A stretch of DNA of 64,000 nt from Sebastes aleutianus (Eukaryota; Chordata; Actinopteri; Perciformes; Sebastidae), in the NCBI GenBank assembly GCA_916700875.1, contig CAKAKS010000066.1, positions 15,558,361 through 15,622,360 on the forward strand, written 5' to 3'. A model generated the notes under the pieces. That model worked only from the letters and a program-made list of their open reading frames with translations, did not search any database and had not been told where the DNA came from. The position numbers were made by a program, and so were the translations under genes. Below are positions 48,401-57,500 of this stretch, one piece after another; position 1 is the stretch's first letter, and every line of letters begins with the position of its first letter.

Positions 48401-51400
48401 GGAGTTTGTACTGCTTTATCTGATATAATGTTTTGTCTTGATCCTCCCTGCAGACTCTTTGGCTGGTATCTTCCAGGCAGCAGGGATCAAAGATATCCGC
48501 GAGTATTATTACTGGGATGACAAGCAGCGGGGCGTTTGTTTGGAGAAGCTTCTGGAGGATTTGGAGAAGGCTCCGGAGCAAAGTGTTGTTGTTCTGTCGG
48601 TGTCTGCCCACTATCCAACCGGAGCAGACCTCTCTCAGAATCAATGGGCTGCGATTACAAAACTCATCATGGTAACTGACGTGTACATTTATGCTCTTTA
48701 ACAGAAGCTAAAATTATCCGACAAGTAGCTCCTCACCCCTACTTAGATCATCATTTGCTGTCTCGTCACTCTTTCAACAGAGGCGTAGGCTTTTCCCTTT
48801 CCTCTTGCTGCCTCCTCAGGCGCTCTGCTATGGAGATTTAGAGCGGGGTGCCTGGCCTGTTCAGTATTGTGCATCGCAGGGGATGGAGCTCCTCTGCGCT
48901 CAGTCGTTCTCCCACTGCTTTGGACTATATGGTGAGAAAGTGATGTTCAAAATATCACTCAATTCAATGATATATGGGTGTTACTCCTATGGCCATGGGC
49001 CAAAAAAGAGCCCATGCTGCAAACTGTAATCTGTGATGTTAGAGCAGTACAGCCCGGAGCTGTTCTGCTGTTAAAGAAAATACAGAAAGTCAATTGAACT
49101 AAATTGTGTTTTTTTGTGCAGTCAGATAGTGTTAGGCTCACATACAACAGACAAGAGCAACTATGTATTCATGTTTGTCTCACCTATTGTACGCCAGAAA
49201 ATGCATGCTCATATCTACAGTACGGAGTCACAGTCACCCTTTCTTTTGCCTTTAAGTTTTGAGCTTTCTATTATCTTCATTAGGTAACTCATTGCAACGT
49301 ATCTTCATACAACGGTTCGTATGATATCTTACAAAAAGTTATTCCTCATTTTTCGTGTGTTTTCCTTTGAATGCCACGCAACACATGTCAATTTCCGCTC
49401 ATTACATGAATATATTCATCCATCCATCCATTTTCTTCCGCTTATCCGGGGCCGGGTCGCGGGGGCAGCAGGCTTAGCAGGGAATTTCAGACATCCCTCT
49501 CCCTAGCAACGTTTTCCAGCTCTTCCTGGGGGTCCCCGAGGCGTTCCCAGGCCAGACGAGATATATAATCTCTCCAGCGTGTTCTGGGTCTACCCCGGGG
49601 CCTCTTGCTAGCTGGCCGTGCCCGGAAAACCTCCAAAGGGAGGCGTTCAGGAGGCATCCTGATAAGATGCCCAAACCACCTCAGCTGGCCCCTTTCGACG
49701 CAAAGGAGCCACCGCAGCTCTACTCCGAGCTCCCTCCAGATGTCTGAGCTCCTCCATGACATCAGACATAATACAGTCTTTTCAAAATACAACTTGGTTG
49801 GTAGGCAACAATACTACTTGGTTAGGTTTAAGAAAAGATTGTGGTTTGGGTGAAAATAACTGCGCTTGAAATATTTGGTTATGTTTAGGCAACAAAACTA
49901 CTTGGCTAGGCTTAGGAAAAGATTGTGGAAGTGGCGTTACTTAAGTATGGAAGTTATGGGACTCACACAGGATACCAACAGCAGTCTCCTGGGCGAAAGT
50001 CTGGTGTTTTTTGTTGTTTTTATTGAGAAAACTGCATAATTTGCAGTTTGAAAAAAGTTAATAAATGGCAAAATATCTATCGCATCAGCATATCGCAAAA
50101 TGTTTAAAATCCCAATATGATCGTATTGTGACTTAAGTATCGTGATAATATCGTATCGTGGGGCCTCTGGTGATTCCCATCCTTACGAATTAGAGTGTAT
50201 TACTTTTGGTAGGTATAGCTATGAACGGTGAGAACAGCTCACTGTGAGGCAGATTTTTATATTTATTTATATATATTTTTTTTAATTATTTTTTTGGCTT
50301 TTTATACCTTTATTTGATAGTGGAGAGAGACAGGAAATGTGAGGAAAGAGAGTAGGGGACCGACCGGGAATTGAATCAGGGACTCATGTGGTGAGCGCCC
50401 TAACCACTCAGCTATCGGGTCGCCCTAACATTGTGAGGCAGATCAGCTTGTTTCTGTACGACCTGGTGAATATTCACTCGCTCAGGACCAGATCTGAGTG
50501 CTGTATCTTATTTTCTTATTCAAACGTGTTCCTCTTCAACTTCAATAACAGAAACATAAGAAAGGGAGTACAACATTACAATACTATTGTTTCTTCACAT
50601 CAGACTCATCTTCTCCTTCCCTTCACAAGGTGAGGCTGTCGGACACCTCCTGTGCGTCTTAAAGCACAACTCCCTCTTGTTATCGATGCAGTCTCAAGCT
50701 GACAAAATAGTCAGGTCGCTGTGGGCCCAGCCATCCGTAGGAGGAGCACATGTTGTTGCCACATTGCTCGGTAACCCGGCCCATCTTGTTGAATGGTGAG
50801 TCACACTCCCTTTGAATGAATAATGTAGTATTTAAAGAATGTGGCTTGGGCGGCCACATTGCTGCTGTATCAGTAGATGCCCAAAGTGATGGCTGGAAAG
50901 GTTTCAGACATTCCTACAGGCATGCAATGCTTCAAAAGCATCTAATGCTACTTGTGACAAAATTCATTCATTTACAGTATGCACCTTTTGCTCACTAGAT
51001 CTTAGCCAATATTGAATTAAACTTTAGATATTATTTTCCAGAAGCTGACCACTTTTTCTGTTTCCTAGGAAGGAAGAAGTAAAGCGCATTGTGGAGAGAT
51101 GTATGCTGATCAGAGAGATTTTGAGAGAAAGGCTGAGGCTTTTGGGAACTCCAGGTTGCTGGGACCACCTGACTCAACAAGGTGGACTCTACTGTTTTAC
51201 AGGCCTGAATGGTGAGTAGCAGACTGGAACAGTTTCTGTCATGTTGGACTTTTGTCCATATAATATAATATGCAGTTAGAGCACTTTATACATAGTTATT
51301 AAATATGTTTGGCTAACTTTATGCCTGTACAATTACAGCTCTAACATTAAACAGTCATGAAAGCAATATTCATGATTTTGGTGCCATCAAAGGGATTTGC

Positions 51401-52439
51401 AGGGAATATTCATTTACAGAATGTTTACAGTCTATTTGATTATTTAACGATGGAAATAATTGTTAATGTTGTTGATTTACGGTAGGGATGTCACAATACC
51501 AGAAATTTAACAGTGAAATTCCACGATTCTCGATACCAATTCGATACCACGGTAAAAAACAAAAGTAAAATAATAAATCCCATGAACTTCAATTTACACT
51601 CCTTTATTATTGTTTGCATGGTGGTTTTTGTTAGGAAGTTAAACAGGTCATAATTCCCTCTCTATTATGTATTTCATATTGCTGTGAAAAAAATCTCTTT
51701 CAAACAACTGGATTAATTCTAGTTTCTAGGCAAAACTACATTTTGCAAAATTACATTTGAACACATCATGATAATGTCAGAAGTTACCTTCAACAAATAC
51801 TATTTGTAACTGAATAGAGCCTGCATCACGATGTAAATCAATAGCACCTCCCATGTTGTAATCGGCAGGATGAGAGCTAGTTAACGTTGGCTGTTAGCAG
51901 CTGGTAAGCAGCACAGTCCTGCACGCAGCTAACCGCTAACGTTAAATAGCTCTCGTCCTGCCTATTACAACGCTGATTTGTTGTTCACAATGTAGCATCA
52001 TCAGGGGGAAAAAAAGGAGGCGTCGATTGTGAGTTTACTGTGTCCCAAACACATTTTCTATCGCCCCGGGCTGTCAGTCTCGAGTCCTGACGGTACCTGC
52101 GGTACTGTTGAAAATCAAATACCGTGACGTTTTCAAAATTTTGGCATCAACTTGGTACCGACGTATCATTTCTCGTGACATCCCTAATTTACATTGATTG
52201 CCTTTTTTACATTAAAACAACAACAATAAAGCCCATGATATCATACTGTAAATACAGAAGTGCTTTCACAGTATTTCTTGTGTTTTTTGTATATTTAAGG
52301 TGAGCAAGTAGAATTTCTGTCTAAGAGGAGACACGTGTACCTGCTCCCCAGTGGCTGTCTAAACGTGAGTGCAATCAACGGTCGGAACTTGGACTACATT
52401 GCCGAGTCCATCTATCTGTCTCTGACCACTTCACTCTGA
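45319..52439 (+). CDS. got1l1: GOT1-like 1 protein (aspartate aminotransferase-like pseudoenzyme), whole gene span
   Basis: Eight exons (45319-45478, 46333-46514, 46787-46910, 48454-48671, 48781-48931, 50630-50795, 51069-51211, 52300-52439) join in frame into 1284 bases, 427 residues plus TGA; cytosolic GOT1 has 413. All introns are GT-AG. The fold type I aminotransferase pattern is clear (SVFTNAH start, EYPSSLGLTEF, GPVYLSSP, GIKDIREYYYWD, SAHYPTG, CAQSFSHCFGLYG, FTGLNGEQVEFL, YLLPSG, NLDYIAESI). Yet key catalytic positions are replaced: the PLP lysine by His273, the PLP pyridine-binding Asp by Leu237, Tyr225-equivalent by Pro240, Asn194-equivalent by Tyr209, and the substrate or phosphate arginines by Ala281, His319 and Cys401. 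It should therefore not bind PLP covalently or transaminate. Mammalian GOT1L1 is also divergent; a reported aspartate racemase activity for the mouse protein has been disputed. A real role, perhaps in testis, is unknown. Same order and orientation relative to adrb3 as in human. Confidence 0.92.
46333..46514 (+). CDS. got1l1: got1l1 exon 2 (residues 54-114)
   Basis: Acceptor TTTCGCAG before 46333; donor GTAATC at 46515; ends in phase 0. Encodes the helix and EYPSSLGLTEF segment, retaining Tyr85 where the active enzymes have Tyr70, and ends in ALVEDR. Confidence 0.9.
46787..46910 (+). CDS. got1l1: got1l1 exon 3 (residues 115-155 and start of 156)
   Basis: Acceptor TTGTTGCAG; donor GTACGT at 46911; phase 1. 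Encodes VLGVQTPGFTAAVRLG, the counterpart of the SLGGTGALRIG phosphate-binding loop, with the Gly-Thr-Gly pattern changed to Phe-Thr-Ala, and VYLSSP. The active-site Trp that follows SSP in GOT1 is missing across the exon 3/4 junction. Confidence 0.9.
47197..48099. mobile_element. TTAA-flanked DNA transposon (non-autonomous), about 900 bp
   Basis: Bounded by TTAA at 47197-47200 and 48096-48099. The left end reads AGGGACTGTTCGTAAGAA and the right end, reverse-complemented, AGGGACTGTTTGTAACTT, giving a terminal inverted repeat of about 15 bp. The interior is GC-rich with no transposase. Near the right end it carries a tandem 14-bp array. TTAA targets fit piggyBac or Kolobok families. The ORFs of up to 185 codons inside it result from the array. 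Confidence 0.75.
47891..48044. repeat. Eleven perfect copies of a 14-bp unit (ATGCGAGCGCGCAT)
   Basis: 154 bases made of 11 identical units with no mismatch. Each unit is nearly palindromic (12 of 14 positions) and almost strictly alternates purine and pyrimidine, so it can form hairpins or Z-DNA. Because 14 is not a multiple of 3 and no frame contains a stop, the array is open in all six frames, creating several spurious ORFs. Perfect homogeneity implies recent expansion. Confidence 0.97.
48454..48671 (+). CDS. got1l1: got1l1 exon 4 (residues 156-228)
   Basis: Acceptor CTCCCTGCAG; donor GTAACT at 48672; phase 0. Encodes AAGIKDIREYYYWD and VVVLSVSAHYPTGADL. In active enzymes the last motif is AHNPTG, whose Asn contacts the PLP ring oxygen; here it is Tyr209. 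Confidence 0.92.
48781..48931 (+). CDS. got1l1: got1l1 exon 5 (residues 229-278 and start of 279)
   Basis: Acceptor CTCTTTCAACAG; donor GTGAGA at 48932; phase 1. Encodes LFPFLLLPPQAL..GDLERGAW and CAQSFSHCFGLY. Relative to GOT1 (FFDSAYQGF and SFSKNFG), the PLP-binding Asp and Tyr become Leu237 and Pro240, and the Schiff-base Lys becomes His273. The surrounding family motif is otherwise well kept. Confidence 0.93.
49417..49770 (-). mobile_element. 5'-truncated LINE 3' end (L2/Rex1-like), broken ORF
   Basis: On the minus strand about 80 codons match the C-terminal tail typical of fish non-LTR reverse-transcriptase polyproteins (ERGQLRWFGHLIRMPPERLP, then PRGRPRTRWRDYISRLAWER). The codon after RERDV, normally Trp, is TGA; reading through it the frame stays open (NSLLSLLPPRPGPG) to a natural TAA. 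The 3' end has GGATAAGCGGAAGAAAATGG and ATGG repeats. It is heavily 5'-truncated, so dead on arrival or soon after. Confidence 0.85.
50012..50186. repeat. ATCG-rich repeat fragment within copy 2
   Basis: Contains ATATCTATCGCATCAGCATA, ATCGTATTGTGACTTAAGTA and ATATCGTATCGTGGGGCCTC, motifs typical of fish hAT-type repeat ends that recur as TATCGTATCGTG. It replaces about 100 bases of the interspersed repeat present in copy 1. Boundaries are approximate. Confidence 0.5.
50270..50424 (-). mobile_element. tRNA-derived SINE
   Basis: On the minus strand it starts GGCGACCCGATAGCTGAGTG then GTTAGGGCGCTC (box A-like TAGCTGAGTGG) and continues to CTGATTCAATTCCCGGTC (box B-like GATTCAATTCC), then a CT-rich body and an A-rich tail at the left end. 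The box spacing fits a tRNA head. The tRNA part lacks a proper folded acceptor partner, so it is a SINE rather than a tRNA gene. Confidence 0.75.
50630..50795 (+). CDS. got1l1: got1l1 exon 6 (residues 279-333 and most of 334)
   Basis: Acceptor CTTCACAAG; donor GTGAGT at 50796; phase 2. Encodes GEAVGHLLCV (counterpart of ERVGNL, with the phosphate-binding Arg replaced by Ala281) and LWAQPSVGGAHVVATLL (counterpart of QGARIVA, with the substrate-carboxylate Arg from the partner subunit replaced by His319). Confidence 0.9.
51069..51211 (+). CDS. got1l1: got1l1 exon 7 (residues 334-381 and start of 382)
   Basis: Acceptor TTTCCTAG; donor GTGAGT at 51212; phase 1. Encodes the long C-terminal helix (KEEVKRIVERCMLIREILRE) and LLGTPGCWDHLTQQGGLYCF TGLN, matching the LKTPGTWNHIT..GMFSFTGLN region of GOT1. 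Confidence 0.92.
51483..52186. mobile_element. hAT-like MITE in got1l1 intron 7, about 704 bp
   Basis: Left end TAGGGATGTCACAATACC and right end, reverse-complemented, TAGGGATGTCACGAGAAA. The flanks ATTTACGG and ATTTACAT agree at 6 of 8 bases, consistent with an 8-bp target duplication. The interior has GATTCTCGATACCAATTCGA and TACCGTGACGTTTTCAAAAT phrases typical of this class. No transposase ORF. Confidence 0.8.
52300..52439 (+). CDS. got1l1: got1l1 exon 8 (residues 382-427, stop)
   Basis: Acceptor ATATTTAAG; stop TGA at 52437-52439. Encodes EQVEFLSKRRHVYLLPSG then CLNVSAINGRNLDYIAESI. In GOT1 the residue after LLPSG is the Arg that grips the substrate alpha-carboxylate; here it is Cys401. 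Confidence 0.92.
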
Positions 52440-53416
52440 CCATGTGGCTTTTGATCAAGCACCGAAATCAGTGTCAGTGTTCAGCCTGACTGAAACTCTC
52501 ATTTAGATCGAACCTTTCATGTGTCACATTGAAATGCTCAGTTCCAAGGTGACTGTAATTACTCATTGTAGGCCCGGCTATTGCAAAGAAAATGCTGGTA
52601 AACATACAGGAAATTGTAGAGCAAAATAGGATTGCTTATTGAATTGTCACAGACTGTTCATGACAGAGGTACAATCATTAGTAATTGTAACAGAGACCAG
52701 GCTGTAGTGGCCCTTCAGGTGAGAAGACAGGAGTATAGGATGTGGTCATGGTGTCCAGTGTGTGGTATATAGGCTACAGTAGGTCAGCCATAGGTAAAAC
52801 AATATGACTGATCTTTTTGTTTAAATGTTGTTACTTTAGCTGCTATTGTCTGTAGTAAATACTGGCAGTCGCTCAAAAACTTACAGGGTTAAATGTATAT
52901 TCATATATTCACACTTTTGATTTTGTTTTGAAGAAAATGTCTATGGCGTTGCCACTAGGTCATTTTGTCAGGGCTTAACCCCACAGAGTATAAGATATAC
53001 TGTATATCTACATACACAGTCTATGCTTAACCCTGAATGTTTGGAGTGTAGGCAGGAAAATAATTTTCAATGATAGTCAATGTGAAGCTCATTGTGAATG
53101 TCAGACAGTTCATAATTAATCTGGAGAGTAAACAAATGTTTTTCAGTTAATTAAGTACTTTGCATGTGAATAGAGTGCCAGAGTGCATAAAAAAGCATAA
53201 AAAGATAGAGCTTGTTTATCAAATAAAATCCATCAATCATCTGTTGAGTATTAAACATCTACATGTATTGAAATAAATAAATATGTAAGTAAATAAAATA
53301 TGTGCTACTGTATCTAACTTTATCTTTTATACATAATTATGAGAGGGATGCCCTTTTTTCGCTTTTGGCTTCACTACATCTTTGTTTGCTGCTATATTAA
53401 TGCTCTGAATGTTGTA
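52440..53416. other. got1l1: got1l1 3' UTR candidate and downstream DNA
   Basis: The first AATAAA after the stop is at 53222-53227, about 780 bases downstream, with more near 53270-53300. A fragment reading TATACTGTATATCTACATAC then ACAGTCTATG (52997-53027) resembles the end of the CCATAGACTG-type MITE. No other gene is seen. Confidence 0.4.
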
Positions 53417-53424
53417 TAGAGAAT

Positions 53425-53805
53425 TAAGGATGCACCGTTACCGATACCGGATCGGATATCGGGTCAATACTGACTCAAATAGCTTGATCGGATATCGGTG
53501 ACAAAGGGGCCGATCTATTCAATTCAAGTTTAAGTTTATATACTATATACATTATATACTGAAATTTGAATTCCTGTTTAAGTTTTGACCAATATGTTGC
53601 TGCATTAAAAAGGTTTACACCTAAATTGCAATTCCTGTTATGTTTGCAGATTATTTTGTCAAGTTGCTGGTGTACAATTCATTATTTTAATAATAAATAA
53701 CAATTCACTAAATTTATATCAATCATACTCGGTATCGGCCGATACCCAAAGGACAGGTATCGCTAATGGTATCAGGACTGAAAAAGTCGGATCGGTGCAT
53801 CCCTC
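53425..53805. mobile_element. hAT-like MITE with perfect 8-bp target duplication
   Basis: 381 bp. Ends read TAAGGATGCACCGTTACC on the left and GAGGGATGCACCGATCCG on the right (reverse-complemented). Identical octamers TAGAGAAT flank it at 53417-53424 and 53806-53813. The interior has paired GATCGGATATCGG and CCGATAC motifs. An intact duplication implies a relatively young insertion. Confidence 0.88.
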
Positions 53806-53813
53806 TAGAGAAT

Positions 53814-56218
53814 CATTAACAAACACTGCAACTGTAAATAGAAAGGGGCACAATTGGCATGTTTACGTTGTCAAGTTTGAAAAGGTGATATGTTAATGTC
53901 CTGTATTGCTGTGAGTCATCTTCTATTAAACAGAGGTCAGTGAGTTGTTCTAGTTTGAATTTTGTAAAATCAAAGAAGGTATAGTAACTTTGTGTGGCTA
54001 TATGCTGTACTTTGTCAGAGACAACATGATCTGTGGATGATGTCCAGACTTCACTCAACAGCTCCATCTAATATAAAGTGAATCAAGCTTAGTGCCCCAG
54101 GGAAACATTCAGAGGGATAGGCCTTAGACAAACAGTATATATTGCTTACTGCATTCGAAGCAAAGGGATGCTTTCTGAATTCCTTCCAGTTACTGTGAAC
54201 AACATCAATCAGAAAAATAAATCTCAAATATACTGAAACACATGCTGCGTACACAACAGATCTCCGCTGCCTTTATCTGCCTTTTCAACTGGGTTTGCTG
54301 AGTAAACAGCCTTGATGTCAACATTGTCACAAACATGAAATGATTCTTGTGTAAATAATATATATACCACATTTCCATATACAAGCTTGATGCATGTCAT
54401 TTCCTGATTCTTTTCAAATATCCCAGGTCAGTATGATGCCTCGTATTACAAATTTCTTCTCATTTACCAGGTTCATGTCTCAGTGAAGGACGGCAATATT
54501 AATAACTACCATCACATCTGATATCTGATTTTTCAAACATAATATTTGTGATTCTGCAGGTTTAAGAGGTTGGGTGCTTACCACAGAGCAACCTTTCTTC
54601 TGAAAAGAGCTGTATTTGTATTGGATTACTTGAGGTTTCTCCTGCCAAATGATGTTTTTAGTAACATTTCCTTTCAACTAAGAAACATTTTCAACTGATG
54701 TGAATGTATTATACAGCAAATGTGCAGCTCATCTGGAAAAATCAATGAATAATTCTCTCTATCATGCACGTCTGTGTGGCAACATACCGAAAAAATACGG
54801 CTTTTATATAACTAACTTTATAGCCTCTTTTCATTTGTGAGGTATGACACTATTGTCACTGGATGCTGTTTAGTTCTGAAAAACAAGGTTGCGACATGGT
54901 ATTTAATGGAGGCAGTGCGCTCGCTCTTTTCATTTCAGTGACCCAGAGGTGAACAACGAGGACAATCAACATCCACCATCATACAGAGTCGGAGCCATTA
55001 GACGCTGTTTGGAGCCCTTTGATTTGCATCTGAGCGTGCTTACATGTAGACAGTGTTGCAGATACACTCACAGGTTTTAAGTTTGGGATAAGTTGTTTAT
55101 ATGCACCTTAATATTCCACGTAGTTATCCCTGCATACATAAATAACACCTGAATCTGCCTAAATACAGATATTACCATGGAAACTGAGCTGACCCGGTCT
55201 GCAAAAATCCAAAGTAAATGGGAGAAAGGTGTTGCTTGCCTTCCAGTTAATATCAGCATTACCCAAGAATCATATTCATATGTATGACAAACAAGACTGG
55301 ACCGCTACTGAATTTAATACTCGAGTATCCTAAAAATACATGTTTTAAAAAAGCAAAATTTCAAAAACTAGTTAGACACCGTTACCCAAGATTTGGTCAT
55401 GACATTATTTGCTAACACCACACAACTAAGCATGGCTGTAGATTCTTTTCTTACCATTGTTATTTTCTGAAAAGCAAACTGTCCTTGTCATATTAAGAGA
55501 AAGTAACACAATCAGTGTTCTCTGTCTTGGTCATCTCCTCCTCGGCACATGCATCCAAGCAGTGACGTTGGAGTAATCACATGCCAGATAGCAGTCTAAA
55601 TGATTACAAAAACAGTTAACTTTGTCATGTGTGAGCATATCCTTAGATTGGCACAGCAAGTAGGCAATCGAAGCAGTAAATTAAGGGCACATTGGTACCA
55701 CTGAGTGGACCCAGAGCAGCCATTCATTAGTGCAGGAATGATTTTAGGCGTTCGTCTGCTGGCCTAGTCCTCGAGTGCACTTAGACTCAGAAGAGGATGT
55801 GCTGATTGACAGTGATCAATGATTAGCCATGACTCATACTGAGTAAACAAACGTTATTGACTTCAAACAAAAACAGCCTATGATACTAAATCTATTTACT
55901 GTCAATTTATTCCCTGGAAACATAACAATTCATTTCAAGTGGAGCAATAATGACAGGAATCACCTGAACCGTATCATCCTCTGTAATAATAGTAATTATA
56001 AATAGTCATTTGACTGAATGCGGAAATGCTTGACAGGACATTCTTTTACAAAAGAGCCTCTTCTGATTCAGGGATGCATGAAATCTTTCATCTCTGAGAC
56101 CCGCGGGATCGCCAGCTGACATTACTGTCTTGAAGAGGCTGTAGCGGGCTCAGTTTTTAAGCGTGAAGAAGTGAATATATTGGTATCATATTAAACTATA
56201 GGACTATAGGCATTAAGT
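53814..56218. other. Intergenic DNA, no feature seen
   Basis: AT-rich with only short unrecognised ORFs. No exon chain, RNA gene or complete mobile element is supported. Confidence 0.5.
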
Positions 56219-56690
56219 GGTACCAACCATGTCGTGATAGCTTGTCGGGAAGAAGGCGAAATAACGCTCCACAGTTAAGCTAGATTTTGGTGAGGAAAAA
56301 CTGGCATGGCCATTTTCAAAGGGGTCCCCCTTGACATCTGACCTCAACATATGTGAATGAAAATGGTTTCTATGGGTACCCACGAGTCTCCCCTTTGCAG
56401 ACATGCCCACTTTATGATAATCACATGCAGTTTTGGACAAAAAAAATGCAGATTTAATAATAGTATAAATGTGTTGTTTTCATAAATTCTAAAATGATGT
56501 TTGAATATTTCTGCATACTGGGGTCCATAAATGGTCTTGGAATTACAGAGACTGGGTATCACTGTAAAGATGAGACTCTTGTGGATCCAATGAGCCCAAT
56601 TGTATTCATGTGTGATGTATTCATGTGTGATGATGTTCGTCCCCATAGTAACCATTTCATATAGAGAGACCTTTTTTGAAACTTGACTTC
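56219..56690. repeat. Fragment of an abundant fish interspersed repeat
   Basis: The stretch with TACCAACCATGTCGTGATAG, CTGGCATGGCCATTTTCAAA, TCTATGGGTACCCACGAGTC and CCCACTTTATGATAATCACA matches from memory a repeat common in percomorph genomes. Boundaries and class are not determined. The minus-strand ORFs of 75 and 103 codons here are by-products. Confidence 0.5.
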
Positions 56691-57239
56691 ACTGTATAAA
56701 ATGACCTGTGGTGACATCTAGGATAATCACAGCCTCATGAAACTTTACAGCCACAAACTAGAGACCTAGAGCATTCAGAGGATGGATGGCTTTCCTATGT
56801 ATATTAACAATAAGGGTGTTTCTGAGCAGTTTCCAGAACAGAAGTGCTCGCCATCCAATTGCCGAAAAAAGCAATTCTTGCAGAAATCTCCAGATGTCAA
56901 AAGTTTTTGATACCTTTTCTATGGTGTTCCTCAAGGTCTTGGTGTCTCAATGTGGTATTTTGGAGGGATTATTGATCATTTTTTATGAATTTTTGAGTGG
57001 TCAAAAATGGTTACATTTTACACATAATCTGTGTAACAAATGGTATCAACCCACAAAATCTCTGCCACAATTTATGAGACAAAAGTGAGCACTGGAATGG
57101 CAATCATCTACTTCTATACCCTTTATACACAAGCCTTTATACACACAACACAAGAGCTACAGAGCTGAACAACAACCCACGTTAGCTTTAAAGCCTCCTT
57201 TAGCGCTGACATTATCTTTGCCTCCAAAAAGGTATGACT

Positions 57240-57500
57240 AAATGTGATTTCAGTTGGACTTGTTGTGACAATGACATGTTTAGTCAAACACATTTCGTCT
57301 GAGGCAGGTGGGATGTCATCAGTTTTACAGGATTCTTTTCAAAAGCATTGGACAAATCAAAAACTTCACCTGATGATGGCACGAGATGAAACTTTAGGGG
57401 ACTTTTTTCATGGTCCTGTAGGGACCATGACTGTCAAATTTCATGGCAATCCATCCGATAGTTGTGGAGACATTTCACTCAAAAAAAAGGATTGAGTGGA
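57240..57500. repeat. Probable interspersed repeat fragment
   Basis: Contains CACCTGATGATGGCACGAGA, GGACCATGACTGTCAAATTT and CATGGCAATCCATCCGATAG, phrases that recur in many fish genomes. The 83-codon ORF overlapping it has no domain. Class and ends unresolved. Confidence 0.4.

Larger units (their letters stand above)
46911..48453. other. got1l1: got1l1 intron 3, filled by transposon sequence
   Basis: At 1543 bases it is mostly mobile DNA: a GC-rich repeat fragment at about 47041-47196 (with a 9-bp stem GCCGATTCA/TGAATCGGC at 47074-47097), then a TTAA-flanked element at 47197-48099 containing a 14-bp minisatellite. The remaining 48100-48453 is plain AT-rich intron. Confidence 0.75.
49310..50240. 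repeat. Interspersed repeat, copy 2, split by insertions
   Basis: Same family as 16467-16954. It begins ACGGTTCGTATGATATCTTA, is broken after TTACATG, resumes at TACAGTCTTTTCAAAATA (49773), runs through ACTTGGTTAGGTTTAAGAAA, is broken again near 50012-50186 by ATCG-rich DNA, and ends at TATGAACGGTGAGAACAGC. Confidence 0.7.
48932..50629. other. got1l1: got1l1 intron 5, nested repeats
   Basis: 1698 bases largely made of an interspersed repeat (49310-50240) that was itself invaded by a LINE fragment and another repeat piece, followed by a minus-strand SINE. Unique intron remains at 48932-49309 and 50425-50629. Confidence 0.75.

Noticed and set aside
49487..49792. 101-codon minus-strand ORF as a host gene
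   Set aside because: The sequence is the C-terminal tail of a LINE polyprotein, 5'-truncated and with a Trp codon changed to TGA.
50348..50426. tRNA gene on the minus strand
   Set aside because: Box A and box B are present but no acceptor stem closes and a SINE body with A-rich tail follows.
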